From JANJUB01 sp040081075 (GTDB taxonomy: Bacteria; Armatimonadota; Fimbriimonadia; Fimbriimonadales; Fimbriimonadaceae): 64,000 bases of DNA. The position numbers and the translations under genes were made by a program. The stretch spans positions 1-64,000 of the forward strand of contig JBEBHJ010000004.1 in the NCBI GenBank assembly GCA_040081075.1, in the 5' to 3' direction. Of the stretch, positions 31,795 to 40,397 are shown in pieces. Every line of letters begins with the position of its first letter. Position 1 is the first letter of the stretch. The notes beneath the pieces were generated by a model. The model saw only the letters and a list, made by a program, of their open reading frames with translations, was not told where the DNA came from and searched no databases.

Positions 31795-33134
31795 TGTGAA
31801 ATCTCCGTTTGGTAAGTTGCCTTTGCTAAGTTAAGTTGATTCTGGAGGGCGACCTTGCCCGTACCGCCGATTGATTCGCGTCCATCGATCGAGTCTTTGA
31901 CTGTCATCGGGATTGAGTCAAGCTCTGGATCGCCGTGTAGGCCGCTCTTTGCCCATTTGCCGACTCTTTCGTGAGCGGTTCTGAAAGGAACCCCGGTCTT
32001 CACCAGTGCCTCCGCTACCGACGTCACAGTCGACTGGCCCTTGCCCGCACAATCAGCCATGTTCTCGAGTTGGTAAGTTGCCGTCGCCAGCATCTCGCGC
32101 GTCAACACAAGTGAATCTAACGCGAGCGCAACCGAATCAAAAAGGGGCGGCTTGTCCTCTTGTTGATCGCGGTTGTAGCCCAACGGTAAGGCCTTCATCA
32201 TGCACATGAAAGCCGTCCAATGTCCGATCACCCGTGCCGAACGACCCCGAATGAGTTCAGCGAAATCAGGATTTCGCTTCTGAGGCATGATGCTACTGCC
32301 CGTTGAGTACGCGTCGTCGAGCCTTAGATAGCCAAACTCAAAGGTCGAGAACAAGACGATTTCTTGACTAATCCGGCTGAGGTGTTGCATGAGCGTTGAC
32401 AGGGCATGAAGGGCGTCTCCAATGAAGTCTCGGTCGCTCACTGCATCGCACGCGTTGGGGACCAAGTTCGAGAACCCGAGCAGCGAAGCTGTCAGTTCTC
32501 GGTCAATAGGCAGGCTTGTACCGGCAAGAGCCGCCGCTCCGAGGGGACAGCTATCAGCGTTGCTTATTACTTGGCTGAAACGGTCAAAGTCACGCTTTAG
32601 CATCCAGAAATAGGCGAGGAATTGAAACCCCAGTGTTACGGGTTGAGCTGGTTGTTGGTGCGTGTAACCTGGCATCGGATCGCTTAGGTGCTTCTCCGCG
32701 AGTTCCAACAACGTTCCAAGTAAGTTGCTTAACTCCGACTGAATGTGGTTGCACCTCCTTTTCATCCACAGCTTCGTCACCGTTACAACTTGATCGTTTC
32801 GGCTTCGCCCGGCATGCAGTTTATGGGCCGTGTCTCCCAACGCCTGATGCAAAAGCCATTCGATGGCACCGGGAAGGTCTTCGGCTTGATCAACAAGCAA
32901 GGGCTGCTCGAGAACCGCGCTCTTAGCCGTCAGGAGCGCCGAAACCAACTGGTCGGCCTCTTCTGGAGAGACAACTCCAACAGTTCCTAACATCTTTGCA
33001 TGAGCGACTGAGACGTCAATTTCCTCATCAAGCATATTGAGGTCTGAAACCGTTGACTGGCCGAATTTCCAAGCTGTTTCCGCCGGGCTCTTCGAGAAGG
33101 CTCCACCCCAGAGTTTGATTTTTTGGTCAACCAT
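31791..33134 (-). CDS. argH: Argininosuccinate lyase
   Basis: This encodes 447 residues. It starts KIKLWGGAFSKSPAETAWKF and contains the substrate-site SRNDQVVTVTKLWMKRRC, the fumarase/aspartase-superfamily loop GSSIMPQKRNPDFAE, and MPGYTHQQPAQPVTLGFQFL. It splits argininosuccinate into arginine and fumarate, the last step of arginine synthesis. It overlaps argG by eight bases upstream and the aminotransferase by four bases downstream. Confidence 0.97.
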   Translation of the reverse strand: MVDQKIKLWGGAFSKSPAETAWKFGQSTVSDLNMLDEEIDVSVAHAKMLGTVGVVSPEEADQLVSALLTAKSAVLEQPLLVDQAEDLPGAIEWLLHQALGDTAHKLHAGRSRNDQVVTVTKLWMKRRCNHIQSELSNLLGTLLELAEKHLSDPMPGYTHQQPAQPVTLGFQFLAYFWMLKRDFDRFSQVISNADSCPLGAAALAGTSLPIDRELTASLLGFSNLVPNACDAVSDRDFIGDALHALSTLMQHLSRISQEIVLFSTFEFGYLRLDDAYSTGSSIMPQKRNPDFAELIRGRSARVIGHWTAFMCMMKALPLGYNRDQQEDKPPLFDSVALALDSLVLTREMLATATYQLENMADCAGKGQSTVTSVAEALVKTGVPFRTAHERVGKWAKSGLHGDPELDSIPMTVKDSIDGRESIGGTGKVALQNQLNLAKATYQTEISQ

Positions 33135-34320
33135 GCTTGGCCGCCGTAAGCATTAGGCTACTCAGCCCGTGAGCCCGGACCATCCCTTCCATAGAACTTT
33201 GAACGAGAGCTTCGCTATCATCAAAACTAGCAATCGCTTCGTTATAAAGTGCATAAGGACTTTCCCGACCAATGACCTGCATTGCTCCCTTGTAGAGTTT
33301 CAATGTGACTTTACCGGTCACGCGCTCCTGAACTGAGTCCGAGAAAGCCGTAAGAGCTCGGAAAAGCGGGTCGCCCCAGAGTCCCTTGTAGGTCAGATCC
33401 GCCCATTGTTGATCCACCAAAGCCTTGAACTTGCGTTCTTCGCCGGTTGTGACAAGCCCCTCGAGTTCTTTGTGAGCTTTGATAAGCAAAACGGCGCCAG
33501 GGCACTCGTAGTTTTCGCGAACCTTGAACCCGATCATTCGGTCTTCCATGATGTCAATCCGACCGACGCCGTTCTCTCCCGCAATCTTGTTAGCCAGGGT
33601 GATCAGATCGAATGGGTTTATTTCAACACCATCAATTGCAACTGGCGTGCCTTGCTGGAAATCAACTTCTACCAGGGTCGGTTCGGACTTTGCCTCATAG
33701 ATTGAAGCCGTCCAAGCAAAGATTTCCTCTGGAGGAGCGTAGTTTGGAGTTTCCAACTTTCCGCCCTCAATTGACCGCCCCCACAAGTTCTCGTCAATGC
33801 TCCATATTTTGTCGGCTGACTGACCGATCGGCGCGCCGACCTTCGCGGCATACTCAATCTCCGCCGTCCGGGTCCAATTTCGTTCCCTTACCGGTGCTTT
33901 GATTGGGATGTGAGGCGCGTGCTGACGGAGCCCAAATTCGATGCGAAACTGGTCGTGTCCTTTTCCCGTGCAGCCATGCACAAAGCAAGCATCCGTTGTC
34001 TCCAGCGAGAGGGCATGTTCCGCCGCTTTTCGGGCGATTAGCGGGCGGGCAATGGCCGTGGAAAGGGGATAGCCGAAGTAATCAGCATTCATCTTGAGGG
34101 CCGGCACGCAATAGTTTTCGGCGAACTCGTGCTTCACATCAATCGTGGTGTGATCCGTACCAAGCAGGGAAGCGCGATGCTCAGCCTGGGCAATATCGTC
34201 GGAGGGTTGACCAACATCAATCGTCACCGTGTAGATCTTCTCAAAACCTTCTTCCTTCAGAACTGGAACGCAGACGGTGGTGTCGAGCCCCCCACTAAAA
34301 ATGACAATGGCGGTCTTCAT
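33127..34320 (-). CDS. argG: Argininosuccinate synthase
   Basis: This encodes 397 residues, the usual length. The ATP-pyrophosphatase P-loop FSGGLDTTVCVPVLKEEG lies at residues ~8-25; CFVHGCTGKGHDQFRIEFG and the citrulline/aspartate-site residues of RNWTRTAEIEYAAKVGAP are recognisable. It joins citrulline and aspartate using ATP. The start overlaps the argF stop by four bases (ATGA), and the stop overlaps argH by eight, so the operon is strongly translationally coupled. Confidence 0.97.
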   Translation of the reverse strand: MKTAIVIFSGGLDTTVCVPVLKEEGFEKIYTVTIDVGQPSDDIAQAEHRASLLGTDHTTIDVKHEFAENYCVPALKMNADYFGYPLSTAIARPLIARKAAEHALSLETTDACFVHGCTGKGHDQFRIEFGLRQHAPHIPIKAPVRERNWTRTAEIEYAAKVGAPIGQSADKIWSIDENLWGRSIEGGKLETPNYAPPEEIFAWTASIYEAKSEPTLVEVDFQQGTPVAIDGVEINPFDLITLANKIAGENGVGRIDIMEDRMIGFKVRENYECPGAVLLIKAHKELEGLVTTGEERKFKALVDQQWADLTYKGLWGDPLFRALTAFSDSVQERVTGKVTLKLYKGAMQVIGRESPYALYNEAIASFDDSEALVQSSMEGMVRAHGLSSLMLTAAKHG

Positions 34321-35300
34321 GCGATCACCCCATCAAGGATGAGACTCATGAGTGCCTTCTGGGCGTGGAGTCGGTTATCTGACTGATGAAAGACCGCGGA
34401 TTGGGGACCATCAATGACGGCCTCGGTGACCTCTAAGCCACGAACTGCAGGCAAGCAATGGAGGAAGATGGCGTTCGGGTCTGCATGTTTCATCAATTCT
34501 TCAGAGACTTGGAACTTTGCGAACCGTCGCATCCGCTCTTCAGATTCCTCCTCCTGCCCCATACTCACCCAAACATCGGTGTACACGGCATGGGCTCCTT
34601 GAACTGCAAGCTCCGGGTTGTAAACCTGGGTGACATTCGGAAACGTGTAGGCGATTTCATCTGATTCATAGCCTGCGGGTGTGCATATCACAACTTCGTG
34701 GCCGAGTTTTGCGGCTAATGTTGCAAAGCTGTTGCAAACATTGTTTCCGTCACCAATCCAGGTGAGTTTGAGCTTGTCCGTCCCGAAAACTTCCTCTATG
34801 GTGAGCAAATCGGCGAGAGCTTGGCATGGATGCTCTTTGTCAGTGAGGGCATTGATGACTGGCACAGTTGACCATTTTGCCAACTCCTCGATATCGGTTT
34901 GCCGATAAAGGCGAGCGACGATCATGGTCGCCCAATTCGAGAGAACGCGCGCGGTATCAGCGATAGATTCTCGTTTGCCCATTTCTATGTCGGCTTTGGT
35001 CAAATAGATCGCGTGTCCGCCAAGCTCGTGAAATCCCGTTTCAAAGGACACCCGCGTTCGCAGAGATTGCTTTTCAAAGATCATCGCCATCATTCGGTTG
35101 GCGATGGGAGCTACAAGCGTGGGATTCGAAAGTCGCTGCCTTTTGACAAACTTTGCCGTGTCAAGGATTAATCTGATTTCTTCTTTGGAAAGATCGTTGG
35201 CGGCAAGCACGTGTTTTGGCTTGCCATTGCCCCCCGGTGTAGTGGAAAGATGGTTGTTGTGGTGACTCGTAATGAGTTGTTGATAAGCTTGTTGTAACAT
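34317..35300 (-). CDS. argF: Ornithine carbamoyltransferase
   Basis: This encodes 327 residues. Motifs: carbamoyl-phosphate site FEKQSLRTRVSFE (SLRTR, a variant of STRTR), KEHPCQALADLLTIEEVF, ornithine loop GYESDEIAYTF with the second site VYTDVWVSMGQE, and HCLPAVRGLEVTEAV. Carbamoyl phosphate from the CarA/CarB complex, partly encoded opposite, is its substrate. The first ~28 residues (MLQQAYQQLITSHHNNHL) are a Gln/His-rich extension not usual in the family; a GTG at HVLAAND would give a normal start. It is the first gene of the operon, with a 277-bp divergent region upstream. Confidence 0.95.
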   Translation of the reverse strand: MLQQAYQQLITSHHNNHLSTTPGGNGKPKHVLAANDLSKEEIRLILDTAKFVKRQRLSNPTLVAPIANRMMAMIFEKQSLRTRVSFETGFHELGGHAIYLTKADIEMGKRESIADTARVLSNWATMIVARLYRQTDIEELAKWSTVPVINALTDKEHPCQALADLLTIEEVFGTDKLKLTWIGDGNNVCNSFATLAAKLGHEVVICTPAGYESDEIAYTFPNVTQVYNPELAVQGAHAVYTDVWVSMGQEEESEERMRRFAKFQVSEELMKHADPNAIFLHCLPAVRGLEVTEAVIDGPQSAVFHQSDNRLHAQKALMSLILDGVIA

Positions 35301-35424
35301 GGATAGCCGTCCTGAAGTTTGGACTAGGGCCCAGCGCTGGGCAGAGTGAAAACTGTGCAGAGAACGGAGATTTGCGGGACCTGAGGAACTTCAGCGTTCG
35401 TTACGGTCGTCCAGGGCAAATCCC

Positions 35425-35493
35425 CTAGATACGACGACGGCTACGACGACGGACAGCAACCTGCGGTGACGAGAAAACGTCGCCAGAAACCAA
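35425..35493 (-). promoter_or_regulatory. Possible arginine leader peptide upstream of argF
   Basis: A 22-codon minus-strand frame opening at TTG (35493) ends ...VRRRSRRRI then TAG (35427-35425). Six of the last eight codons are CGT, as two runs of three. It lies 124 bases before argF. Between them, CTGAAGTT and AACTTCAG (35312-35319 and 35387-35394 on the plus strand) can pair, and GCCCAGCGCTGGGC (35329-35342) is a perfect palindrome. This is what ribosome-mediated attenuation by arginine would need, but there is no T-run terminator and no clear ribosome binding site, so it stays a suggestion. The CGT runs also read as a low-complexity stretch. Confidence 0.3.
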
Positions 35494-35577
35494 GTATGGA
35501 TTCGCGGGATTGCCGTGTAAGATAGTTCATTATGGGGCGAACAAGCGAAAAAAGCAAGTCCCCGGCATAATCCAATC

Positions 35578-36594
35578 ATGAAAAAAGTTGCAGTGGTCAT
35601 GGCAGGCGGTTCCGGGGAGCGGTTTTGGCCGGTTTCCACGGTATTGGAACCTAAGCAACTGTTGCGCCTCACCCCTTCAGGCAAAACTCTGCTTGAAGAA
35701 GCGATAGAAAGAGTGGCTCCTGTTACGGGAGAAGACAACGTCTTTGTTTCAACGTCCCGTCACTTGCAACCAAAGCTGGTTGAATCGGGAATTGTGCCGT
35801 CGGAAAGAGTGCTCGCTGAGCCGGTGAAGCGAAACACGCTTGGTGCAGTTTTATGGTCCGCCGCCCAGATTGAGCGTCAAATGGGCGATCAAGTGGCGCT
35901 CGCGATCACGACGGCCGACCATCTCATTTCTCCGCAAGCGTCATTTTGTGAGGATGTCGAAAAGGCGCTTGATACCGCAATTGCAACGGGCTCAATCACC
36001 ATCATTGGAATTCCTCCCACACGCCCGGAAATTGGTTACGGTTACCTTGAAACTGGTCAAGGTTCTAGCGTGATTTCGTTCAAAGAAAAACCCGATTCGG
36101 AAACGGCCGAGAAGTATTTGCGAGCTGGAAACTATTTGTGGAACAGCGGCATGTTCATCATGACCCTCACGGGGCTGCGCGAGACCTTGCATAGCGTCGA
36201 CCCCGATCTCTATGTGATCTACAAACTAATGGTTGAAGGACAAGATGCTTTTGCGGATTTGCCGTCAATCGCGTTCGACCGCGCCGTCTTAGAGAAGGCA
36301 TCGGACATCAAGTTTGTAAAGGGAACGTTCCAGTGGGATGACATTGGCTCCTGGGATTCGTTGCTCAGGACATTCCCCGATGAAGCAAACTCGGTGGTCG
36401 GTCGCCTCACCCAGATTGATTCGAGCGGCAACGTGGTGTATTCCACGAGTTCTGATGTCAGGGTGAATCTGTTGGGCGTTCGTGGCCTTGGTGTGATCGT
36501 TTCCAATGGGGAAGTGGTAGTCATTGATCTATCCCGTAGCCAAGAAGTAAGAGACCTCGCAACGCTGGCCGCAGAAGACCAACAAAATCACTAG
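35578..36594 (+). CDS. manC: Mannose-1-phosphate guanylyltransferase
   Basis: This encodes 338 residues of the nucleotidyltransferase type only, without the fused isomerase domain. GGSGERFWPVSTVLEPKQ near residue 10 is the GTP-binding/metal-site motif; LAITTADHLISPQASF, IGIPPTRPEIGYGYLE and FKEKPDSETAEKYL follow in the order expected. It makes GDP-mannose from GTP and mannose-1-phosphate for polysaccharide or glycoconjugate synthesis. It is divergent from argF. Confidence 0.93.
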   Translation: MKKVAVVMAGGSGERFWPVSTVLEPKQLLRLTPSGKTLLEEAIERVAPVTGEDNVFVSTSRHLQPKLVESGIVPSERVLAEPVKRNTLGAVLWSAAQIERQMGDQVALAITTADHLISPQASFCEDVEKALDTAIATGSITIIGIPPTRPEIGYGYLETGQGSSVISFKEKPDSETAEKYLRAGNYLWNSGMFIMTLTGLRETLHSVDPDLYVIYKLMVEGQDAFADLPSIAFDRAVLEKASDIKFVKGTFQWDDIGSWDSLLRTFPDEANSVVGRLTQIDSSGNVVYSTSSDVRVNLLGVRGLGVIVSNGEVVVIDLSRSQEVRDLATLAAEDQQNH

Positions 36595-36728
36595 CTAGCA
36601 CACTTTTTAGGTTCCCCGGTAAACGTTTTGGGGTTTGAGTGAAAGCAGGTAACAACGCTGTACGGGGAAACGTATACCCCCGTAATTGCCCTGTGAAATC
36701 AACTTACAACGGATGGAACCACACGGTC

Positions 36729-38804
36729 ATGCAATGGCATAAGGGTGTTTTAGTTTTTGGCTTAGTCGCGCTAATGGGGAGCGCGTTCGCTCAGCAAACT
36801 GTGTGGGATGTTACATCGGTAGGTAGCGATCCCACTTTTTCGAATTACAACTCTACGCTAGGAAGCGTGGAGAATATTGGGGGTAAGGATTTTCTAAATG
36901 TAACCCTCAACAGTTGGGGCAATGTTGCCCAAAGTTTCACTACGCCTCAAAACTGGAGCGGATATAACAGCTTCAAGATGACGGTTGAAAACGAAGAGAC
37001 ATTCCCGCTTTCGATCGCATTTAAGGTGAGACTTACCGGAACAAACGATACGATGCTGGGAATCTACGAGGTAGGACCGCGTGAAAAGCTACAGGTCCTG
37101 GTCGATAACGGGGCATTTCAGGCAAGCAATCCGTTTACGCACCTTCCCCAATCCGCAATCCCAGAACATTATCGGTTGAACCCAGTTTTTACGCCCCGGA
37201 ACCTCTCGTCCGTTGCTGGATGGGTGCTGTATTATCGGGGAGATCCCACCGCCCGCATCAAAGTTTCGAACATCGAGATGTTGAACGTTAACTACTCGAC
37301 CACGCAAACCATTGATAAGTTTGGCCAACTGTTCAGTCAGGTTTGGGAGGGCAAGGCACATGCTGACTCAGACTTGGGTAACCAAGCCATTGCCGAAGCG
37401 GCTGACTTGAACGCAAATCCTGGCCCCGGTGAAGCATGGGGTTCGAACACCTTCCAAGCCATGGCAACAGGTAAGTGGCGAACGATAAAGGGGCCAACCG
37501 GCAACTGGTACCTCGTAACACCACAAGGCAAGATCTTTTGGAGTTTTGGCGCCACGTCTGTGCGCGGAATTAACCCGACCGTCACTCAAGGTCGAGAGTC
37601 CACTTTCCGAAACTTACCCGCGACCGGTGCTCCAGATTCGCAGTTCTTTACATCCGTATGGTCGGCTGGCGCAAACCGGACAGCCTTTGATTTTTACGCA
37701 AGAAACTTGAACGCGAAGTACGGCGCAACGTATGATGCTGATTGGCGCAATGTTGCGGGTAAGAGACTCAAGTCTTGGGGAATGAATACACTGGGCTCTG
37801 GATCGGACCTCTCGTTGATGGCAAGCCAAAACTTGGCCGGGGTCACGACGCACTCAACCGCCGGATTCACAACCACACTCAACACACCGGACGCCTACTG
37901 GGCCAAGCTGCCCGATCCGTTCGCAGGGAACTTCCAATACTTCATTGAGAGCAACTGGCGCAGTTCTCTCATGTCATTCCACCAGACGGGGCGTCTGATC
38001 GGAGTGTTCGTTGATGGTGAGAACTCTTGGGGCTTGCGCGATGGTACACCTCGCCAGCGCTATCAGATCCCGTTGGCTGCTCTGCGCGCTCCAAAAGGTC
38101 AACCCGCAAAGATCAAGTTCATCAACGAACTTCGGGGCCGTTACGTCAACGTGGGTGCGCTAAACACTGCCTGGGGCACTCTATTCTCATCGTGGACCCA
38201 GATGTACAACGACTCAATCGAGATCACTGATGAGCAAATGACGCCAGAATGCCTTCAGGATTGCTCAAAGTTCCTGGGCACATTCGCAACTAACTACTAC
38301 TACAAGATCAAGATGGGATTGAAAAGTATGGGTTTCACCGGGCTATTCCTTGGCTCAAAGGATCACCCAGGCTGGACTCCTCACGAGGTTTTCGTCGCGA
38401 TGTCTAAGCAAGTGGACGTGATTTCGGTGACGCTTTACGGCGCTGCAGATCGAATCCCCCTGACGTATCTTGAGAGCTTCAACAAGCCGATCATGATCCC
38501 GGAGTTCGCTTTCTCCTGCCACGGCGCTGGTACCGGCGCGAGTCGAGGCAGCAATCCTGCGGTTGAGCGTTGCTCAGATGACCGCGGTCAGGCCGCCGAG
38601 GACTACCTGCAACGTGTTCTCGCTTCTAAGTTCGTGGTTGGCGTGCACTGGTTCACTTACATTGACGAACCGCTGACCGGTCGCCCCATCGACAGCGCCA
38701 ACTATCCGCTCGGCATCGTGAGCATTACGGATCAACCTCATAGTGACTTGGTTCAAGTTTTCCGAACCTTTAGCCAAGGCATGTACTCCCGTCGCGGTTT
38801 CTAA
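36729..38804 (+). CDS. Agarase-like glycoside hydrolase (GH50-like)
   Basis: This encodes 691 residues from the ATG at 36729; the signal peptide MQWHKGVLVFGLVALMGSAF, ending AQQ, supports it. The first ~230 residues form a carbohydrate-binding-like beta domain. The catalytic region starts near TGNWYLVTPQGKIFWSFGAT; VFVDGENSWGLRDG and the strand-end IMIPEFAFSCHG carry plausible acid/base and nucleophile glutamates of a clan GH-A (TIM-barrel) enzyme, as in GH50 beta-agarases. ARNLNAKYGATYDADWRNVA and MGFTGLFLGSKDHPGWTPHE fit the same family. The substrate could be agar, porphyran or another galactan; assignment is by pattern only. It is followed by a terminator. Confidence 0.75.
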   Translation: MQWHKGVLVFGLVALMGSAFAQQTVWDVTSVGSDPTFSNYNSTLGSVENIGGKDFLNVTLNSWGNVAQSFTTPQNWSGYNSFKMTVENEETFPLSIAFKVRLTGTNDTMLGIYEVGPREKLQVLVDNGAFQASNPFTHLPQSAIPEHYRLNPVFTPRNLSSVAGWVLYYRGDPTARIKVSNIEMLNVNYSTTQTIDKFGQLFSQVWEGKAHADSDLGNQAIAEAADLNANPGPGEAWGSNTFQAMATGKWRTIKGPTGNWYLVTPQGKIFWSFGATSVRGINPTVTQGRESTFRNLPATGAPDSQFFTSVWSAGANRTAFDFYARNLNAKYGATYDADWRNVAGKRLKSWGMNTLGSGSDLSLMASQNLAGVTTHSTAGFTTTLNTPDAYWAKLPDPFAGNFQYFIESNWRSSLMSFHQTGRLIGVFVDGENSWGLRDGTPRQRYQIPLAALRAPKGQPAKIKFINELRGRYVNVGALNTAWGTLFSSWTQMYNDSIEITDEQMTPECLQDCSKFLGTFATNYYYKIKMGLKSMGFTGLFLGSKDHPGWTPHEVFVAMSKQVDVISVTLYGAADRIPLTYLESFNKPIMIPEFAFSCHGAGTGASRGSNPAVERCSDDRGQAAEDYLQRVLASKFVVGVHWFTYIDEPLTGRPIDSANYPLGIVSITDQPHSDLVQVFRTFSQGMYSRRGF

Positions 38805-38827
38805 CCCCATCCCTCTCCTCAGCTGGC

Positions 38828-38855
38828 GGCCGTCCCATACAGGGGCGGTCGTTTT
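38828..38855 (+). terminator. Intrinsic terminator
   Basis: GGCCGTCCC (38828-38836) pairs with GGGGCGGTC (38842-38850) around an ATACA loop, nine pairs including two G-U, followed by GTTTTGCT. It ends the agarase-like gene. Confidence 0.75.
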
Positions 38856-38943
38856 GCTATTGGTTCTAACCCAAACAAACTCCTTGCTGGGGATCTTAGT
38901 GAGAGAACTCATACTCCTGGTTAGAGCAAAGTTCGTGCCAAAC

Positions 38944-39834
38944 TCACCGCTTCGGACGTTCAAATGTAGGTGCCACGTAAACAAAGTCTCCAATGCCTCG
39001 TGAAACCTTGGCGGGTTGCCCAGATTCAACCATCGCCACGGTAAGGGTCTTCTCACCAGTCCGACGCAATATCCTGTAATTGATCCCCTGACCATACATG
39101 CCGTGTCCTATTCCGGCAATGATGACCATGACCGTATTTCGGCCCGCCGCTCTATTCTCAAAATATTTGATCGCAGTATCAGCCATGCCTTCGTCCCAGA
39201 GAACCTGAGCCTTGTAGATGTTAGCGGAGGTGGGTGGGTGCCCGCCCATAAGCGCGACGAAGACATTCTCATGATCCTTGTTGCCTAAGTACAACTCGGC
39301 GGGCAACTGCTGTCGTTGCTCGGCGGTAAGGCCCTCATAGCCGCCCTTTCCAACAGCTCTGACCCAATCCCGTGGCACGTTTAGCGCCACCATCGGAAGC
39401 CGGCTCTTTTGAATTGTTCTGAAGATAGGGGCATAGATTTCAAACGGGAATCCCCATTGCTTTTGCCAATCGGATTCAACAATGAACTGAGGTTCCGTGT
39501 ATCGCCCCAACGACCAAGGAGCCAAGGACTTCTGAACGGGCCTTGTAAACATTTCAAAGCCCACAACAACATCTCGGCCTTGTGCGACCAACGCATCGAT
39601 TACCGAGGCTTGCATCTTGTGGTGATCGGGATGGTCATGACTCTCACCCACAAACACATAGCGATAACCTTTCGCGGCTTTAGCGATATCCACGACACTT
39701 GCTGTTCCCATCGTTGTTGTGTTTCGAATTTCGCCCACGGCCACACTAACTGTTCCGGGGCGCCCTATGGGCAAGTTTCGGGGATCGGGCCCCTCGGACT
39801 GGGCGAGAATGAGTGGGAGAATCATGACTTTCAT
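38944..39834 (-). CDS. ChaN-like (DUF399) protein
   Basis: This encodes 296 residues. An N-terminal signal (MKVMILPLILAQ) is followed by the ChaN motifs: YRYVFVGESHDHPDHHKMQA, VVVGFEMFTRPVQKSLAPWS and AEQRQQLPAELYLG-like text, then VMVIIAGIGHGMYGQGINYR. ChaN-type proteins bind heme or act as heme-dependent or TIKI-like proteins in the cell envelope; there is no lipobox cysteine here, so it is soluble in the periplasm. Lying next to feoAB it fits iron handling, but that link is only proximity. Confidence 0.8.
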   Translation of the reverse strand: MKVMILPLILAQSEGPDPRNLPIGRPGTVSVAVGEIRNTTTMGTASVVDIAKAAKGYRYVFVGESHDHPDHHKMQASVIDALVAQGRDVVVGFEMFTRPVQKSLAPWSLGRYTEPQFIVESDWQKQWGFPFEIYAPIFRTIQKSRLPMVALNVPRDWVRAVGKGGYEGLTAEQRQQLPAELYLGNKDHENVFVALMGGHPPTSANIYKAQVLWDEGMADTAIKYFENRAAGRNTVMVIIAGIGHGMYGQGINYRILRRTGEKTLTVAMVESGQPAKVSRGIGDFVYVAPTFERPKR

Positions 39835-39857
39835 TAAACCCGAAGTATCCTATTGGT

Positions 39858-40397
39858 GTGATCATCAAGATTCTCGCCTTCTGTAGCTTGATCGCCCTTT
39901 TGGGGTGTGGCAAGAGCGCGGGTGTCCCGGAAAGTTCGACAAAGGCGAGCCCGAGCCCAGAACAATTGGTTTACGAACAATTGCGGTCGGGATCCATTCA
40001 GCTTGATGCCGCCAGCCAGATTTTAGCGGAAGCGCTTGAGGTTGCCAATTCGAAAACCATGCCTAAAGATGAGGCACTTGGAGAGTTGCGAGACCTTGTT
40101 GACGGCGCCGGGGCTTCGATCGCGGACTTTGTTGAACCGCCCAAGGACTTGCAGGAGGTTCAAGCCAAATTTGCGGAGTTCGATGACACTCGACTCAAGA
40201 GCGTGGAGGCCGCAAATGACGCGATTCATGCAACGGCAGATGCACTTGAAATCGCCGAAGTCCTGCGAGAGGACCCTGCTAACGAAAAGAACGCCGATCT
40301 GCACGACTTAGCCGACTTGCTTGCAGAAGCGAAACAGAATTTGAGGGATGCCATTATTACCCTGGGCGGAAAAGTGGAAGTAGACGCTTCTCAGTAA
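39858..40397 (+). CDS. Putative lipoprotein, helical
   Basis: This encodes 179 residues from a GTG start. The N-terminus MIIKILAFCSLIALLGCGKS is a lipoprotein signal with a LLGC lipobox; Cys17 would be lipidated. The mature part is almost all acidic helix (IQLDAASQILAEALEVANSK, LADLLAEAKQNLRDAIITLG). Function is unknown. It is divergent from the ChaN-like gene (23 bases between starts) and its end overlaps the feoB end by seven bases. Confidence 0.7.
   Translation: MIIKILAFCSLIALLGCGKSAGVPESSTKASPSPEQLVYEQLRSGSIQLDAASQILAEALEVANSKTMPKDEALGELRDLVDGAGASIADFVEPPKDLQEVQAKFAEFDDTRLKSVEAANDAIHATADALEIAEVLREDPANEKNADLHDLADLLAEAKQNLRDAIITLGGKVEVDASQ

Noticed and set aside
35391..35738. 115-codon minus-strand frame overlapping manC and the argF leader
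   Set aside because: Its first half is antisense to the conserved manC start and its product matches nothing; only the short arginine-rich frame in the non-coding part is worth mention.
36595..36728. Riboswitch upstream of the agarase-like gene
   Set aside because: The region has some palindromic pieces (GTACGGGGAAACGTATACCCC) but matches no class I can name.
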